Part shown: positions 14,821 through 24,143 of the stretch, piece by piece
Layout of the letters: each line of letters opens with the position of its first letter
Position numbering within the stretch: the first letter of the stretch is position 1
Source of the DNA: Promicromonospora citrea
Lineage (GTDB): Bacteria > Actinomycetota > Actinomycetes > Actinomycetales > Cellulomonadaceae
Reading direction: 5' to 3'
DNA length: 52,622 bases
Assembly: GCF_013004695.1 (NCBI RefSeq)
Contig: NZ_JABEMG010000014.1
Span: 1-52,622 of the forward strand
Translations under genes and position numbers: made by a program
The notes under the pieces: generated by a model
What the model saw: the letters and a program-made list of their open reading frames with translations, nothing else
The model's database searches: none
Told to the model about the DNA's origin: nothing

Positions 14821-16989
14821 TCACGACACGGCCGTCACGTGGAGGACGAGCGCCTGCATCGGCCAGAGCGTCGGCAGCTGCAGCCCGACCCCGGTGAGCA
14901 CCGCCCCGGGCATCTCGACCGCCTCCTTGCCCAGCCACCCCGGTGTGATGCCGCCGAGCCATCTCGCGGCGCCGACCTCGTCACGCACCCGCACGCTGTA
15001 GCGCCGGGCGGGGTCGAGGCCGTCGAACCGGACCCGCTCGGTGAGCGCGTCCTGCGGCGACGCCACCGTCGCCACCGTCCAGACGCCCGCGGAGCGGTCG
15101 GGGGCGACGAACCCGGTGACACGCAGCGCCGGGTCCACGGTGTCGGCGTGCACCACGGTTCCCGTGTGCACCAGGCCGCGCAGCTCCTTGTAGAGCGCCG
15201 CGTAGGCGGACACTGCGGCGAGCTCGTCCTCCGTGCACGTCAGGAGGTCCCACTCGAAGCCCGCGTGCCCCTGCAACGCGGTCGCCACACGGTAGGACAG
15301 CTCGGTGACCCGGCCTGACGAGTGCGTCGGCGACGGACCCACGTGCGCGCCGATCAGCTCCGGCGGCAGGACGAGCGACGTCCACCGCTGGATGTCGAGC
15401 CGCTCCAGCGGGTCGTTCGAGTCCGACGCCCACACCCGGTCGGTCAGCTCCAGGATCCCGAGGTCCGTGCGGGCACCGCCCGACGAGCAGGACTCGATCT
15501 CCAGGCCCGGGTGGTCCGCCTTGAGGCGGGCGATGAGCGCGTACGCGGCCAGCGTCTGCACGTGCGTGCCCGGCTGTGGCACGCCGTCGGCCCGGTGGTG
15601 CACCGGCTCGGCGAGGTCGCGGTTGTGGTCCCACTTGATGAAGTCGATGCCGAGCTGGGACACCAGCGCGGACATCTGGCCCCGCACGTGCTCCCAGGCG
15701 TCGGGGTTCGCCAGGTCGAGCACGTACTGCGTGCGGTAGGACAGCCCGTCGGGCGACGGCACGGCCGCCGTGTTCGACAGGATCCACTCGGGGTGGGCGC
15801 GGGCCAGGTCGGAGTCGAGGTTGACCATCTCCGGCTCGAACCACAGCCCGAACTCCATGCCGAGCCCGTGCACCAGGTCCGCCAGCGGGTCCAGTCCGTC
15901 GGGCCATACGTCGCGGTCCACGACCCAGTCGCCCAGTCCCGCGGTGTCGTCGCGGCGGGAGTGGAACCAGCCGTCGTCGAGCACGAAGCGTTCGACGCCC
16001 ACGGAGGCGGCACGCCGCGCCAACCGCTCGAGCGTGGCAGGGGAGTGGTCGAAGTACACCGCCTCCCAGGTGTTGAGCACGAGCGGCCGCGGCGTCGTGA
16101 CGTGCTGCGGACGCGCGCGCAGCCAGGTGTGGAACCGGTCGGAGACGCCGTCGAGCCCGGCGGGCGACCACGCGAAGTAGGCCACCGGGGTGCGGTACGT
16201 CTCGCCCGGCGCCAGCCGGATCTCGCCGGGGCGCAGCAGCTCGCCCGCGCCGAGCAGCGTCGTGTGCTCGGTGAGGCGGTCCACGCGGTGCGTCACGTCG
16301 GCGCTCCAGCCGAGGTGGGTCGCCCACGCCTCGCCGGTCCGGTTGCGCGGCGCGCCCGACGACGCGACCGTGACCCACGGCGCGTCGTGCCCCGACCGGC
16401 CGCGCCGCGTCTGCCGCACGGTGCTGCCGCCCGGCAGCTCGCTGGTCACCGGCACCTTCTCCCGCGACCACCGGCCCGTGAACTGCGTGAGGTGGTCGGC
16501 CGCGCGCGGCACGGGCAGCGTCGCCTCCAGCCAGTGCACGTCGAGGGTGCGCTCGCCGTCGTTGGTCAGCTCGTGGCGCAGCAGCACGAGGCCACCGGCC
16601 CCGATCTCGAGCCGGGTGCTGACCGTGAGGTCCAGCACCTCGTCGCGCGCCGTGACCCGCAGCTCGGCCGGTGCCCGCTCCGCCTCGGTCACGGCCCAGC
16701 GCGGGTAGAGCAGCACGCCGTCGGCCGCCACCTGCACGCCCGGGCGGCCCGACCAGCCGTCACCCTCCTGCGGCAGGAGGGAGGGCCGCCAGGCCGCGTC
16801 GAGGGTGCCCGGCGCCGTCTGCCTGCTCGTCGCCGCGTCCAGCGCGAGCACGTCGGCGGGGGACAGGTCCCCCAGGTCGGCGCCCCAGTGCAGCACCAGC
16901 GGCAGGCCCCGCTCGGGGTGCGACACCACGACGCTCACGCCGTCGCGGCGCAGCACCGACCAGCTCGACCCCTCGGCCAGGTTGTTCAT
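14821..16989 (-). CDS. alpha-galactosidase, GH36
   Basis: 722 aa, no signal peptide, so intracellular. GH36 removes terminal alpha-1,6-galactose from melibiose, raffinose or galacto-mannooligosaccharides. The N-terminal beta-sandwich (about 1-310) precedes the TIM barrel, which shows RFVLDDGWFHSRRDD, GLWFEPEMVN and FIKWDHNRD, where D454 is the nucleophile by family analogy. WASDSNDP contains the acid/base (D523). SCSSGGARTDLGIL and LIGAHVGPSPTHSSGR are further GH36 marks. It is the second gene after beta-mannosidase on the same strand (about 90 bases apart), so the pair would degrade galactomannan fragments together. Confidence 0.95.
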   Translation of the reverse strand: MNNLAEGSSWSVLRRDGVSVVVSHPERGLPLVLHWGADLGDLSPADVLALDAATSRQTAPGTLDAAWRPSLLPQEGDGWSGRPGVQVAADGVLLYPRWAVTEAERAPAELRVTARDEVLDLTVSTRLEIGAGGLVLLRHELTNDGERTLDVHWLEATLPVPRAADHLTQFTGRWSREKVPVTSELPGGSTVRQTRRGRSGHDAPWVTVASSGAPRNRTGEAWATHLGWSADVTHRVDRLTEHTTLLGAGELLRPGEIRLAPGETYRTPVAYFAWSPAGLDGVSDRFHTWLRARPQHVTTPRPLVLNTWEAVYFDHSPATLERLARRAASVGVERFVLDDGWFHSRRDDTAGLGDWVVDRDVWPDGLDPLADLVHGLGMEFGLWFEPEMVNLDSDLARAHPEWILSNTAAVPSPDGLSYRTQYVLDLANPDAWEHVRGQMSALVSQLGIDFIKWDHNRDLAEPVHHRADGVPQPGTHVQTLAAYALIARLKADHPGLEIESCSSGGARTDLGILELTDRVWASDSNDPLERLDIQRWTSLVLPPELIGAHVGPSPTHSSGRVTELSYRVATALQGHAGFEWDLLTCTEDELAAVSAYAALYKELRGLVHTGTVVHADTVDPALRVTGFVAPDRSAGVWTVATVASPQDALTERVRFDGLDPARRYSVRVRDEVGAARWLGGITPGWLGKEAVEMPGAVLTGVGLQLPTLWPMQALVLHVTAVS

Positions 16990-17047
16990 CCGTCGTCCTC
17001 TCGCCCCCCTGGGCCACCACCGTACGTGGGGCCCCTGACATCCGGCC

Positions 17048-17088
17048 GCCCGGGCTCGGCCCGTCCGGACCTGCCCGGGCTCAGCCCG
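17048..17088. repeat. 16-bp direct repeat between alpha-galactosidase and beta-mannosidase
   Basis: GCCCGGGCTCGGCCCG (17048-17063) recurs with one change at 17073-17088, running into the 3' end of the beta-mannosidase gene. No clear terminator lies here, which is consistent with readthrough from beta-mannosidase into alpha-galactosidase. Confidence 0.45.
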
Positions 17089-19573
17089 CCCGGACCAGGT
17101 CGTTCTCCGTGCGCAGCACCGGCCGGGCCGTCAGTGCCTCCGGGTCGAGCCCGGTACCGGTCACGTGGAACACCGCCGTCGCGCCGGCGGGCAGGTCGAC
17201 GACCTGGTCGTCGACCTGTGCGGCCGGGTCGAGCCGGTCGGGCAGCAGCGTCACGCCGAGCGCGAGCGACGTCGCCGTGACCTCGACCCGGTAGCCGTCG
17301 CCGTCCGGCGTCACGGCCGTGCGGAGCGGGGCCGGGTCGAGCGCGAGGTCCTTGCTCTCGGCCCACCGGTGCAGGCCGCGCTCCCCGCCGAACGACACGG
17401 TCAGCACCTCGCGGGAGCTGTCGGCGACGGCGGCGACGTCGCCGGCGAGCGGGACGAGCGTCACCGACCTCGGCTCGACCGTCACCTCGGCGCGCGACGT
17501 CGCCAGGACCTCGCCGCCCAGCGTCGTGCGGGCCGCCTCGACGCGCCCCGTCCACGGCTCGTCGGTGTCGTTGACGAGCGCGGCCGCCAGGCCGCCGTCG
17601 CGCGGCTGGACCGTCACGAGCCGGTCGGCGAACGCGTGGCGCAGGGCGTACCAGAGCGGTTTGCGCCTGCCGTCGCCGTCGACGGCGGCCCACGAGGTCA
17701 CCGGCCAGCAGTCGTTGAGCTGCCAGACGATCGCGCCTGCCGTACGCGGCCACCACGAGCGGTAGTGCTCCACGGCGTACCGGACCGCCCGCGCCTGGTT
17801 GAGCTGCGTGGCCCAGTGCCAGTCGACGAAGTCGTCGGGCACGTCCAGGTGCGGGGCCAGGCCGCGGTCGAGCTTGCCGTTGCCGTCGATCGCCTTCTGG
17901 TGCAGCAGGAAGACCTCGGAGTCCTTGAAGCCCTCCGGCACGTCAGCGCTGTCAGGAAGGACCGCGCGCCGCAGGGTGGCCCACGTCGCGGGCCCCTGGA
18001 AACCGAACTCCGACGCGAACCGCGGCACGTCGTCCCGGTAGTGCGCCCAGTCGATCCGGTTCCAGACGTCCCACTGGTGGTGCGTGCCGTGGTCCGGGTC
18101 GTTGGGGTGCCGCTCCTGCGGCGTGAAGCCGGGGGAGTACGGGGAGCCGTCGGAGTACGGCCGCGTCGGGTCGACCTCGGCCAGGACTCGCGGGAACAGC
18201 TCGTAGTAGTAGTGCTCACCCCAGGTGAGGTCGCCCAGGCGCTCCTTCCAGCCCCAGTCCTCGTGGCCCCAGATGTTCTCGTTGTTCCCGTTCCAGAGCA
18301 CGAGGGAGGGGTGCGGAGCCAGCCGCGCCGCGTTCTCCCGCAGCTCGGCCTCGAGCTCGGTCCGGTGCGGCTCCTCCTCGGGGTACGCGGCGCACGCCAG
18401 CAGGACGTCCTGCCAGACCATGACGCCCTTCTCGTCGCAGACGTCGTAGAAGTCGTCGGACTCGTAGATGCCCCCGCCCCACACGCGCAGCAGGTTGAGG
18501 TGCGCGCCGCGAGCCTGGTCGACGCGCTGCTCGAGCCGTTCGCGCGTGATGCGGGTCAGCAGGTGGTCGTCCGGGATCCAGTTGGCGCCGCGGGCGAAGA
18601 CCCGCTTGCCGTTGACGCGGAACACGAAGCTCGTGCCGTGCTCGTCGCGGTCGGTGACGACCTCGACGGTGCGGAACGCGACCCGGCCCGACCACGTGTC
18701 CAGCGGTGCCGAGCGGTCGGTGCCGTCGCCCTCGTACAGCGTCACCTCGATCGGGTGGAGCGGTTGGTCGCCGTGGCCGGCCGGCCACCAGAGGTCGACC
18801 TCGCCCGCGTCCACCGCGACCTCGAGCGTCCCGCCGGACCAGCCCGCAGGCACGCCGGTGGAGGCGCCGCGATCCCCGACGGCCACGTCGACGGTGAGCG
18901 GCCCGGCCTCGGCCAGCCCGGACGTCTCGATCTCGACCCGGACGTCGACCCGCCCGGTGCCGTCGTCGGCCACCGTGGCCAGGGGCGTGACGCGTGCGAG
19001 CCGCGCGACGCGCCAGCGCTGGACGCGCACGGGCTTCCACAGGCCGGCGGTCTGGAGGTCGGGGCCCCAGTCCCAGCCGAACGAGCAGGCCATCTTGCGG
19101 ACCATGTTGAACGGCTGGTCGTACGCCATGGGCCGCGTCCCGATGCGCTCGGCCTCCGCCTCGGCCACGACGACGGCGGGCCGGAGGTCCACCACCAGGT
19201 CGGCCGGTGCGCCCACGAGCGAGCGGACGTCGAACCGGTAGGAGCGGTGCATGTTCGCCGTGCTGCCGAGCGCCGTGCCGCCGAGCGACAGGCTCGCCAC
19301 CGTGTCGATGCCCTCGAACAGCAGGTCCACGCGCTCGTCGGGCGCGGCGGCCGGCTCGTCGAGCACCGTCGCCCACCGCCAGCCGGTGCGCCGCATCCAG
19401 GCGACCGCGGTCTCGTTGGTCCCGAGGTACGGGTCGGGGATGAGGTCCCGCTCCAGGAGCGCCGTGTGGCTGGTGCCCGGGACACGGGCGGGCACGGACA
19501 CCCCCGCGAGCTCCTCCGGGACGGGGCCGTCGGTGGCGGTCAGGGTCCAGTCGGTCAGTTCGCGGCTGATCAT
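17081..19573 (-). CDS. beta-mannosidase, GH2
   Basis: 830 aa, intracellular, releasing mannose from the non-reducing end of beta-1,4-mannooligosaccharides. The jelly-roll N-terminal domain contains DLLFEGIDTVASLSLGG and PFNMVRKMACSFGWDWGP, the latter typical of GH2 mannosidases. The barrel carries WNGNNENIWG with the acid/base E432 and RFASEFGFQGP with the nucleophile E522; TAGAIVWQLNDCWPVTSWA follows. I start it at MISRELTDW, where family similarity begins; the frame is open further upstream but the residues there are not conserved. It is the first gene of the galactomannan pair and is preceded by a promoter overlapped by two palindromic operators. Confidence 0.94.
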   Translation of the reverse strand: MISRELTDWTLTATDGPVPEELAGVSVPARVPGTSHTALLERDLIPDPYLGTNETAVAWMRRTGWRWATVLDEPAAAPDERVDLLFEGIDTVASLSLGGTALGSTANMHRSYRFDVRSLVGAPADLVVDLRPAVVVAEAEAERIGTRPMAYDQPFNMVRKMACSFGWDWGPDLQTAGLWKPVRVQRWRVARLARVTPLATVADDGTGRVDVRVEIETSGLAEAGPLTVDVAVGDRGASTGVPAGWSGGTLEVAVDAGEVDLWWPAGHGDQPLHPIEVTLYEGDGTDRSAPLDTWSGRVAFRTVEVVTDRDEHGTSFVFRVNGKRVFARGANWIPDDHLLTRITRERLEQRVDQARGAHLNLLRVWGGGIYESDDFYDVCDEKGVMVWQDVLLACAAYPEEEPHRTELEAELRENAARLAPHPSLVLWNGNNENIWGHEDWGWKERLGDLTWGEHYYYELFPRVLAEVDPTRPYSDGSPYSPGFTPQERHPNDPDHGTHHQWDVWNRIDWAHYRDDVPRFASEFGFQGPATWATLRRAVLPDSADVPEGFKDSEVFLLHQKAIDGNGKLDRGLAPHLDVPDDFVDWHWATQLNQARAVRYAVEHYRSWWPRTAGAIVWQLNDCWPVTSWAAVDGDGRRKPLWYALRHAFADRLVTVQPRDGGLAAALVNDTDEPWTGRVEAARTTLGGEVLATSRAEVTVEPRSVTLVPLAGDVAAVADSSREVLTVSFGGERGLHRWAESKDLALDPAPLRTAVTPDGDGYRVEVTATSLALGVTLLPDRLDPAAQVDDQVVDLPAGATAVFHVTGTGLDPEALTARPVLRTENDLVRAG

Positions 19574-19638
19574 CGTCGATCCTCGTCCCTCTGGCTCGGG
19601 TGGCTGGTCGGTGTGCGAGTCCGTGTGCGAGCGGACCG

Positions 19639-19688
19639 AGCATAGGCCGCCCGCGACACCCGATCGAACCGATTCCACGAACCGGTTC
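19639..19688 (-). promoter_or_regulatory. mannosidase promoter with two LacI-type operators
   Basis: On the minus strand TATGCT (19639-19644) is a good -10. Upstream, covering the expected -35 region, are GAATCGGTTC (19666-19675) and the perfect palindrome GAACCGGTTC (19679-19688), with centres 13 bp apart. This layout suits repression by a LacI/GalR protein. The regulator could be one of the two LacI proteins in the window or another elsewhere. Confidence 0.6.
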
Positions 19689-19697
19689 CCCGGGCGC

Positions 19698-20300
19698 TCA
19701 GCCCCGATGGACGACGACGCCGAGGGCCTCGGCGAGCACGCGCGCCTGGGCCTCGTCGACCACGGCGCCGGTGAGCGTGGCCGTGCGGGGGTCCAGCGCC
19801 GACAGGTCGCTGCCGCGCAGGTCCGCGTTCGTGAGGTCGGCATGGTCGAGGTCGGCGGCCGAGAGGTCGCAGCCCGTCAGCACGGCGCCCGACGCCGTGA
19901 TCCCGGACAGGTCGGCCTCGCGCAGCCGGACGCCGTCGAACCGGGCTCCCGCCAGTGCCGCGCGGGGCAGCGCGGTGAACGACCAGTTGCCGCCGTCGAC
20001 CTTCAGCAGCTCGAACCGGCAGCCGCCGAACTGCGAGCCGACGAGCTTGCAGCGCTCGAGCGTCGCGTCGAAGAACACGCACCCGTCGAACGCGCACGAC
20101 GTGAACGCCACCTCGGTGAGGTGCGCGCTGTTGAAGCGCACGCCACGGAAGACGCACGAGTCGAACGTGGCGCCCGTCCCCGTCGCCTCCGTGAGGTCGA
20201 CGTCGCGGAACAACGTCGCCATGTGGTCCTCGCCGGACAGGTCGCGGCCGTACCAGTCCTCGGCGGCCACGGTGATCTCCGTGGCGGGCATCCGCATCAT
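19698..20300 (-). CDS. pentapeptide repeat protein
   Basis: 200 aa, cytoplasmic. From about residue 35 to 165 it runs in A(D/N)LXX-type pentapeptides, forming a quadrilateral beta-helix: CVFRGVRFNSAHLTEVAFTSC and ADLSGITASGAVLTGCDLSAADLDHADLTNADLRGSDLSAL are clear. Some members of this family mimic DNA and protect gyrase from quinolones or toxins, but most have no known role. Nothing here shows which applies. The start could be the first, second or fourth codon (MMRM). It is not obviously linked to its neighbours, and a terminator separates it from msrA. Confidence 0.88.
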   Translation of the reverse strand: MMRMPATEITVAAEDWYGRDLSGEDHMATLFRDVDLTEATGTGATFDSCVFRGVRFNSAHLTEVAFTSCAFDGCVFFDATLERCKLVGSQFGGCRFELLKVDGGNWSFTALPRAALAGARFDGVRLREADLSGITASGAVLTGCDLSAADLDHADLTNADLRGSDLSALDPRTATLTGAVVDEAQARVLAEALGVVVHRG

Positions 20301-20346
20301 GCGGCGACTCTACGGGCCGCCACTGACAGCCGATAGGAGCATCACG

Positions 20347-20385
20347 CCCGTGGCCACGCCCCCGGTGCGGGGACGTGGCCACGGG
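20347..20385 (-). terminator. terminator after msrA
   Basis: CCCGTGGCCACG (20347-20358) pairs perfectly with 20374-20385. Further pairing of CCCC with GGGG inside leaves a small loop. It lies just beyond the msrA stop. Confidence 0.75.
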
Positions 20386-20416
20386 CCGGAGCGGGTCCGG
20401 GTTCAGCGAGAGGTGC

Positions 20417-21097
20417 TCACGCGGCGTCGGGGAACGGGACGCCCGTGGTGGCGTGGCACCGGTAGCCGTTCGGGTTCTTCGCGTCGGACAGGTACTGCTG
20501 GTGGTAGTCCTCCGCGTAGTAGAACGGGCCGGCCTCGGCGGCGGGGGCGATCTCCGTGGTGATCGCGTCGTACCCGCGGGCGCTGAGCACCTCGGCGTAG
20601 CGCTGCGCGGTCTCCTGCGCGGCCTCGGCCTGCTCCGGCGTCGTCCAGTAGACCGCCGAGCGGTACTGCGTGCCCACGTCGTTGCCCTGGCGGAAGCCCT
20701 GGGTCGGGTCGTGCCGCTCCCAGAAGATCTTGAGCAGCTCGGCCTCGCTGACCTTCTCGGGGTCGTACGCCACGAGGGCCGTCTCGGTGTGGCCGGTCCG
20801 CGCCGTGCAGACCTCGTCGTACGTCGGGTTGGGCGTCGTGCCGCCCATGTACCCGACAGCGGTGCTCACGACGCCGGGGACCTGCCAGTAGATCTCCTCG
20901 GCGCCCCAGAAGCAGCCCATCGCGAGGTACAGGACGCGGGTGCCGGGCTCCCACGGCCCCGTGATCGACGACCCGAGCACCGTGTGCGGGCGCGGGGCCT
21001 GCAGCACCGGGGCGGAGCGGCCGGGCAGCGCGTCCTCCGGCGCCACCATCGTGGTCTTGCCGGAGTACGAGCCGAAGAGGGAGTTCAGGAACGTCAT
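20417..21097 (-). CDS. msrA: peptide-methionine (S)-S-oxide reductase MsrA
   Basis: 226 aa. Reduces the S-epimer of methionine sulfoxide in oxidised proteins. The active-site motif is [12 protein letters not shown] with catalytic C62; [31 protein letters not shown] and QYRSAVYW are the usual conserved blocks, and the C-terminal [17 protein letters not shown] supplies a possible recycling cysteine. An N-terminal extension of about 50 residues before the core ([18 protein letters not shown]...) is common in the longer MsrA forms. I use this ATG because AAAGGA precedes it; a long open frame continues upstream without conservation. Confidence 0.96.
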   Translation of the reverse strand: MTFLNSLFGSYSGKTTMVAPEDALPGRSAPVLQAPRPHTVLGSSITGPWEPGTRVLYLAMGCFWGAEEIYWQVPGVVSTAVGYMGGTTPNPTYDEVCTARTGHTETALVAYDPEKVSEAELLKIFWERHDPTQGFRQGNDVGTQYRSAVYWTTPEQAEAAQETAQRYAEVLSARGYDAITTEIAPAAEAGPFYYAEDYHQQYLSDAKNPNGYRCHATTGVPFPDAA

Positions 21098-21266
21098 CGA
21101 ACACACATCCTTTGGTTCTGTTCCGTGCGGTGGCACGTCTCGTCCAGCACAACACCGGCGGAGCGGGGGGTGTTCCGTCCGTACCTCCAGCATGACGCAC
21201 GGCACAGCGCTCTGCCGTCGGCAGAAGCGGGTGGCGCGCCGCCGCGGCGGGCGCCAGGCTCGGGGC

Positions 21267-22061
21267 ATGAGCGAGACCGGTGACGCGCAGGTGCGGACGG
21301 TCGCCGTCCTGTCCGACGTGCACGGCGTGCTGCCCGTGCTCGACGCCGTGCTCGCCGAGCCCGACGTCGCCGCCGCGGACCGGGTGGTCGTCACCGGCGA
21401 CCACGCGGCCGGACCGCAGCCGGTGGAGGTGCTCGACCGGCTGCGCGCCCTCGGCGACCGGGCCCTGCTGGTGCGCGGCAACGCCGACCGCGAGCTCGTC
21501 ACGCTGGCCCGTGGCGGCACGGCCGACGTCCCCGACCCCGTCGCCGCGTGGGCGGCCGCCCGCCTGCGGCCCGACGACGTCGCGCTGCTCGCCGCCCTGC
21601 CGTACCCCGCCGAGCTGACCGTGCGCGGGTTCGGCCGCGTCGTCTTCTGCCACGCCACGCCGCGCGACGACGAGGAGGTGGTGCTCGTCGACTCGTCGCT
21701 CGAGCGCTGGGCCGAGGTGCTCGGCGGGCTCGACGCCGACGTCACGACGGTGGTCCTCGGCCACACCCACATGCCGTTCGTCCGCCTCGTCGACCGCAGG
21801 CTGTGCGTCAACCCCGGCAGCGTCGGCATGCCGTACGGCCGCGCCGGCGGCTCGTGGGCGCTGCTGCGCGACGGCCAGGTCGAGCTGCGGCACACGCCGG
21901 TCGACGTCGAGGCCGCGGTCGCCGCCGTGACGGCGGGCAGCACCTACCCGGACGCCGCTGCGTGGGCGCGCGAGTACGTGACGTCCGCGAACAGCGACGC
22001 CGACGCGCTGCGGGCGTTCGCGCCGCGCGACGGGCGGCGGGATGTCAGTGGCCCCGCGTAG
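21267..22061 (+). CDS. metallophosphoesterase (YfcE/DUF2437-like)
   Basis: 264 aa, cytoplasmic. A calcineurin-like phosphoesterase with the metal-binding blocks [17 protein letters not shown] (D, H), [10 protein letters not shown] (GD), [10 protein letters not shown] (GN.D) and [10 protein letters not shown] (GHTH), and [10 protein letters not shown] near the end. In the first block SDVHG replaces the usual SDxHGN. The typical substrates are phosphodiesters or nucleotides; this member's is unknown. The start ATG follows GGCTCGGGGC. It is divergent from msrA. Confidence 0.9.
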   Translation: MSETGDAQVRTVAVLSDVHGVLPVLDAVLAEPDVAAADRVVVTGDHAAGPQPVEVLDRLRALGDRALLVRGNADRELVTLARGGTADVPDPVAAWAAARLRPDDVALLAALPYPAELTVRGFGRVVFCHATPRDDEEVVLVDSSLERWAEVLGGLDADVTTVVLGHTHMPFVRLVDRRLCVNPGSVGMPYGRAGGSWALLRDGQVELRHTPVDVEAAVAAVTAGSTYPDAAAWAREYVTSANSDADALRAFAPRDGRRDVSGPA

Positions 22062-22071
22062 CGTGCCGTCC

Positions 22072-22689
22072 ATGGCGCAGCGAGAACCCGCAGCAGGCAC
22101 CGACCCCGAGATGCTGGTCCCCGACGTCGCGGCGTGGCGGGCCTGGCTGGACGCGCACGAGTCGACGTCGGACGGGGTCTGGCTGATCCTCGCGCGCAAG
22201 GGCAAGGACGCCCCGACGGCGCTCGGCTACGACGCGGCGCTGGAGGAGGCGCTGTGCAGCGGCTGGATCGACGCGCAGGGACGCAGCCGCGACGACGTGA
22301 CGACCCTGCAGCGGTTCTGCCCGCGCCGCCCGCGCGGCCGCTGGTCGGCGCGCAACGTGCGCATCGTCGACCGCCTGGTCGCCGAGGGCCGCATGCGCCC
22401 GCGCGGTCAGGAGGAGATCGACCGGGCCAAGGCCGACGGGCGCTGGGACGTGGCCTACGAGGGCAGCGCGAACATCCAGGTGCCGCCCGACCTGGCCGAG
22501 GCGCTCGCGGCGAGCCCGCGCGCGGCGGAGATGTTCGGGATCCTCACGGCGCAGAACCGGTACGCGATCCTCCTGCGCATCACCGGCGTCAAGAGACCCG
22601 AGACCCGGGCGCGGAACATCGAGCGGTACGTGGCGATGCTGGAGCGCGGGGAGACGCCGCACCCGCAGAAGCGCAGGCTGGAGGCCTGA
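22072..22689 (+). CDS. YdeI/OmpD-associated (OmdA) family protein
   Basis: 205 aa, cytoplasmic. It has the typical blocks of the family: WRAWLDAHESTSDGVWLILARKG, YDAALEEALCSGWIDAQ and FCPRRPRGRWSARNVRIVDRLVAEGRM, with a C-terminal YdeI/OmdA region (WDVAYEGSANIQVPPDLAEAL...RYAILLRITGVKRPETR). Members have been linked to bacteriocin or polymyxin tolerance in proteobacteria, but the biochemical function is unknown. An in-frame GTG at 22042 would overlap the phosphoesterase gene by 20 bases; I prefer the ATG at MAQREPAAG. Confidence 0.88.
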   Translation: MAQREPAAGTDPEMLVPDVAAWRAWLDAHESTSDGVWLILARKGKDAPTALGYDAALEEALCSGWIDAQGRSRDDVTTLQRFCPRRPRGRWSARNVRIVDRLVAEGRMRPRGQEEIDRAKADGRWDVAYEGSANIQVPPDLAEALAASPRAAEMFGILTAQNRYAILLRITGVKRPETRARNIERYVAMLERGETPHPQKRRLEA

Positions 22690-22815
22690 CCGATCTGTCG
22701 GGATCGTGAGGGCGCCGTGCACCTTCCGTGCGGCGCGTGCGCGAGCCGCCGGGCGCGAGGTGTGCTCACCTAGGGTGTTGGACCAGGGAGTTCGTCGCAG
22801 AGCAAGGAGACCAGC

Positions 22816-24114
22816 GTGACGTCGAGCCGGACCACCGCGCCGCCCACCGACGAGTCCGGGGCGGTTCCGCCCGCCATCCGGGCAGCGGCGTCCTGGTCGT
22901 GGCGCATGCTGCTCATCGGGGCGTTCGTCGCCGCGACGCTCTGGCTGCTCACCCTGCTCAAGACGATCGTCGTGCCCGTCGCGGTGGCGCTGCTGCTGAC
23001 GATCATGCTCACGCCGGTGCGGCGCCTGCTCAACGAGCGGCTGCGCATCCCGCGCGGGCTGTCGGCGGGCCTCACGCTCATCGGGCTGATCGTGGTGGTG
23101 GCGGGGCTGGTGACCCTGGCCGGCCAGTCGATCGCCAACGGCTTCGCCGACCTGCGCACGCAGGCCGTCTCGGGCTTCAACGAGCTGTGGACGCAGCTCG
23201 CCGCGACGTTCGGGCTCGAGAACGAGCTGCAGACCTACAGCCAGGACATCCTCGACCAGCTCGAGTCGCAGCAGAGCGCCATCGTCAGCGGCGCCCTCGG
23301 CGCCGCGGCGACGGCGGGCAGCGTGCTCGTCGGGGCGCTCATCGCCCTCTTCTGCACCTTCTTCTTCCTGCACGACCCGCGCGGCATCTGGAGCTGGGTC
23401 GTCGGCCTGCTGCCCAAGTCCGCGCGCGAGCGTGTCAACCAGGCGGGCCGCCGCGGCGCCGTCACGCTCGCGGCCTACACCCGCACACAGATCCTCGTCG
23501 CGGCCGTCGACGGTCTCGGCATCGGCATCGGCGCGCTGTTCTTCGTCCCGTCCCTCGCGCTGCCGATCGCGATCCTCGTGTTCGTCGGGTCGTTCGTCCC
23601 CGTCGTCGGTGCCATCGTGACCGGCGCGATCGCCGTGATCGTCGTGCTCGTGTCGAACGGCTGGGTCGCGGCCCTCATCATGCTCGGCGTCGTGCTGCTG
23701 GTGCAGCAGATCGAGTCGCACGCGCTGCAGCCCTTCCTCATGGGCCAGGCCGTCTCGCTGCACCCCGTCGCCGTGATCCTCGCGGTGGCGGCGGGCTCGT
23801 ACGCCGGCGGCATCGTCGGCGCGCTGTTCGCCGTGCCGGTCGCGGCCGTGCTCAACACGGTGATCCTCTACCTCAACGGGCACGACAAGTTCCCCGAGCT
23901 GGGCGACGAGGACGCGCTGCCGATCCGCTGGCGCGCGGCCGACGCGCCACCGATCCCGCTGCGGCTGCGCCGCAGCGCCGGCGCCGTCCCCACGGTGGAC
24001 ACGACGCCGGAGGACGCGACCCCGGACGAGGAGGCCGACGGGGCGCCGGTCGCCGGAGCGGGCGCCGGCGCCGCCGCTGACGCCGGGCCGGACGCGCCGG
24101 GCACGGCACGCTGA
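22816..24114 (+). CDS. AI-2E family transporter
   Basis: 432-aa integral membrane protein of the AI-2E/TqsA/PerM family. Visible parts: a polar N-terminus, paired helices LLIGAFVAATLWLLTLLKTIVVPVAVALLLTIMLTPVRRLL, a helix after GLSAGLTLIGLIVV, a soluble segment (about 120-165), then helices through GLGIGIGALFFVPSLALPIAILVFVGSFVPVVGAIVTG and HALQPFLMGQAVSLHPVAVILAV. The C-terminal 60 residues are acidic and disordered. Family members have been tied to autoinducer-2 export or cation/H+ exchange, so the substrate is open. The GTG start has an AAGGAGA site. It may continue into the threonine dehydratase gene 29 bases downstream. Confidence 0.92.
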   Translation: MTSSRTTAPPTDESGAVPPAIRAAASWSWRMLLIGAFVAATLWLLTLLKTIVVPVAVALLLTIMLTPVRRLLNERLRIPRGLSAGLTLIGLIVVVAGLVTLAGQSIANGFADLRTQAVSGFNELWTQLAATFGLENELQTYSQDILDQLESQQSAIVSGALGAAATAGSVLVGALIALFCTFFFLHDPRGIWSWVVGLLPKSARERVNQAGRRGAVTLAAYTRTQILVAAVDGLGIGIGALFFVPSLALPIAILVFVGSFVPVVGAIVTGAIAVIVVLVSNGWVAALIMLGVVLLVQQIESHALQPFLMGQAVSLHPVAVILAVAAGSYAGGIVGALFAVPVAAVLNTVILYLNGHDKFPELGDEDALPIRWRAADAPPIPLRLRRSAGAVPTVDTTPEDATPDEEADGAPVAGAGAGAAADAGPDAPGTAR

Positions 24115-24143
24115 ACGTGCATCCGGCGGCGTAGTCGGGCAGC

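Noticed and set aside
19698-20300. Quinolone-resistance (Qnr/MfpA) gene
   Set aside because: The pentapeptide fold is clear but the repeat region is short and irregular and nothing specific to Qnr or MfpA can be recognised.
21267-22689. Operon of phosphoesterase and YdeI-like gene with shared function
   Set aside because: They are close and on the same strand but no sequence feature or known family link supports a joint role.
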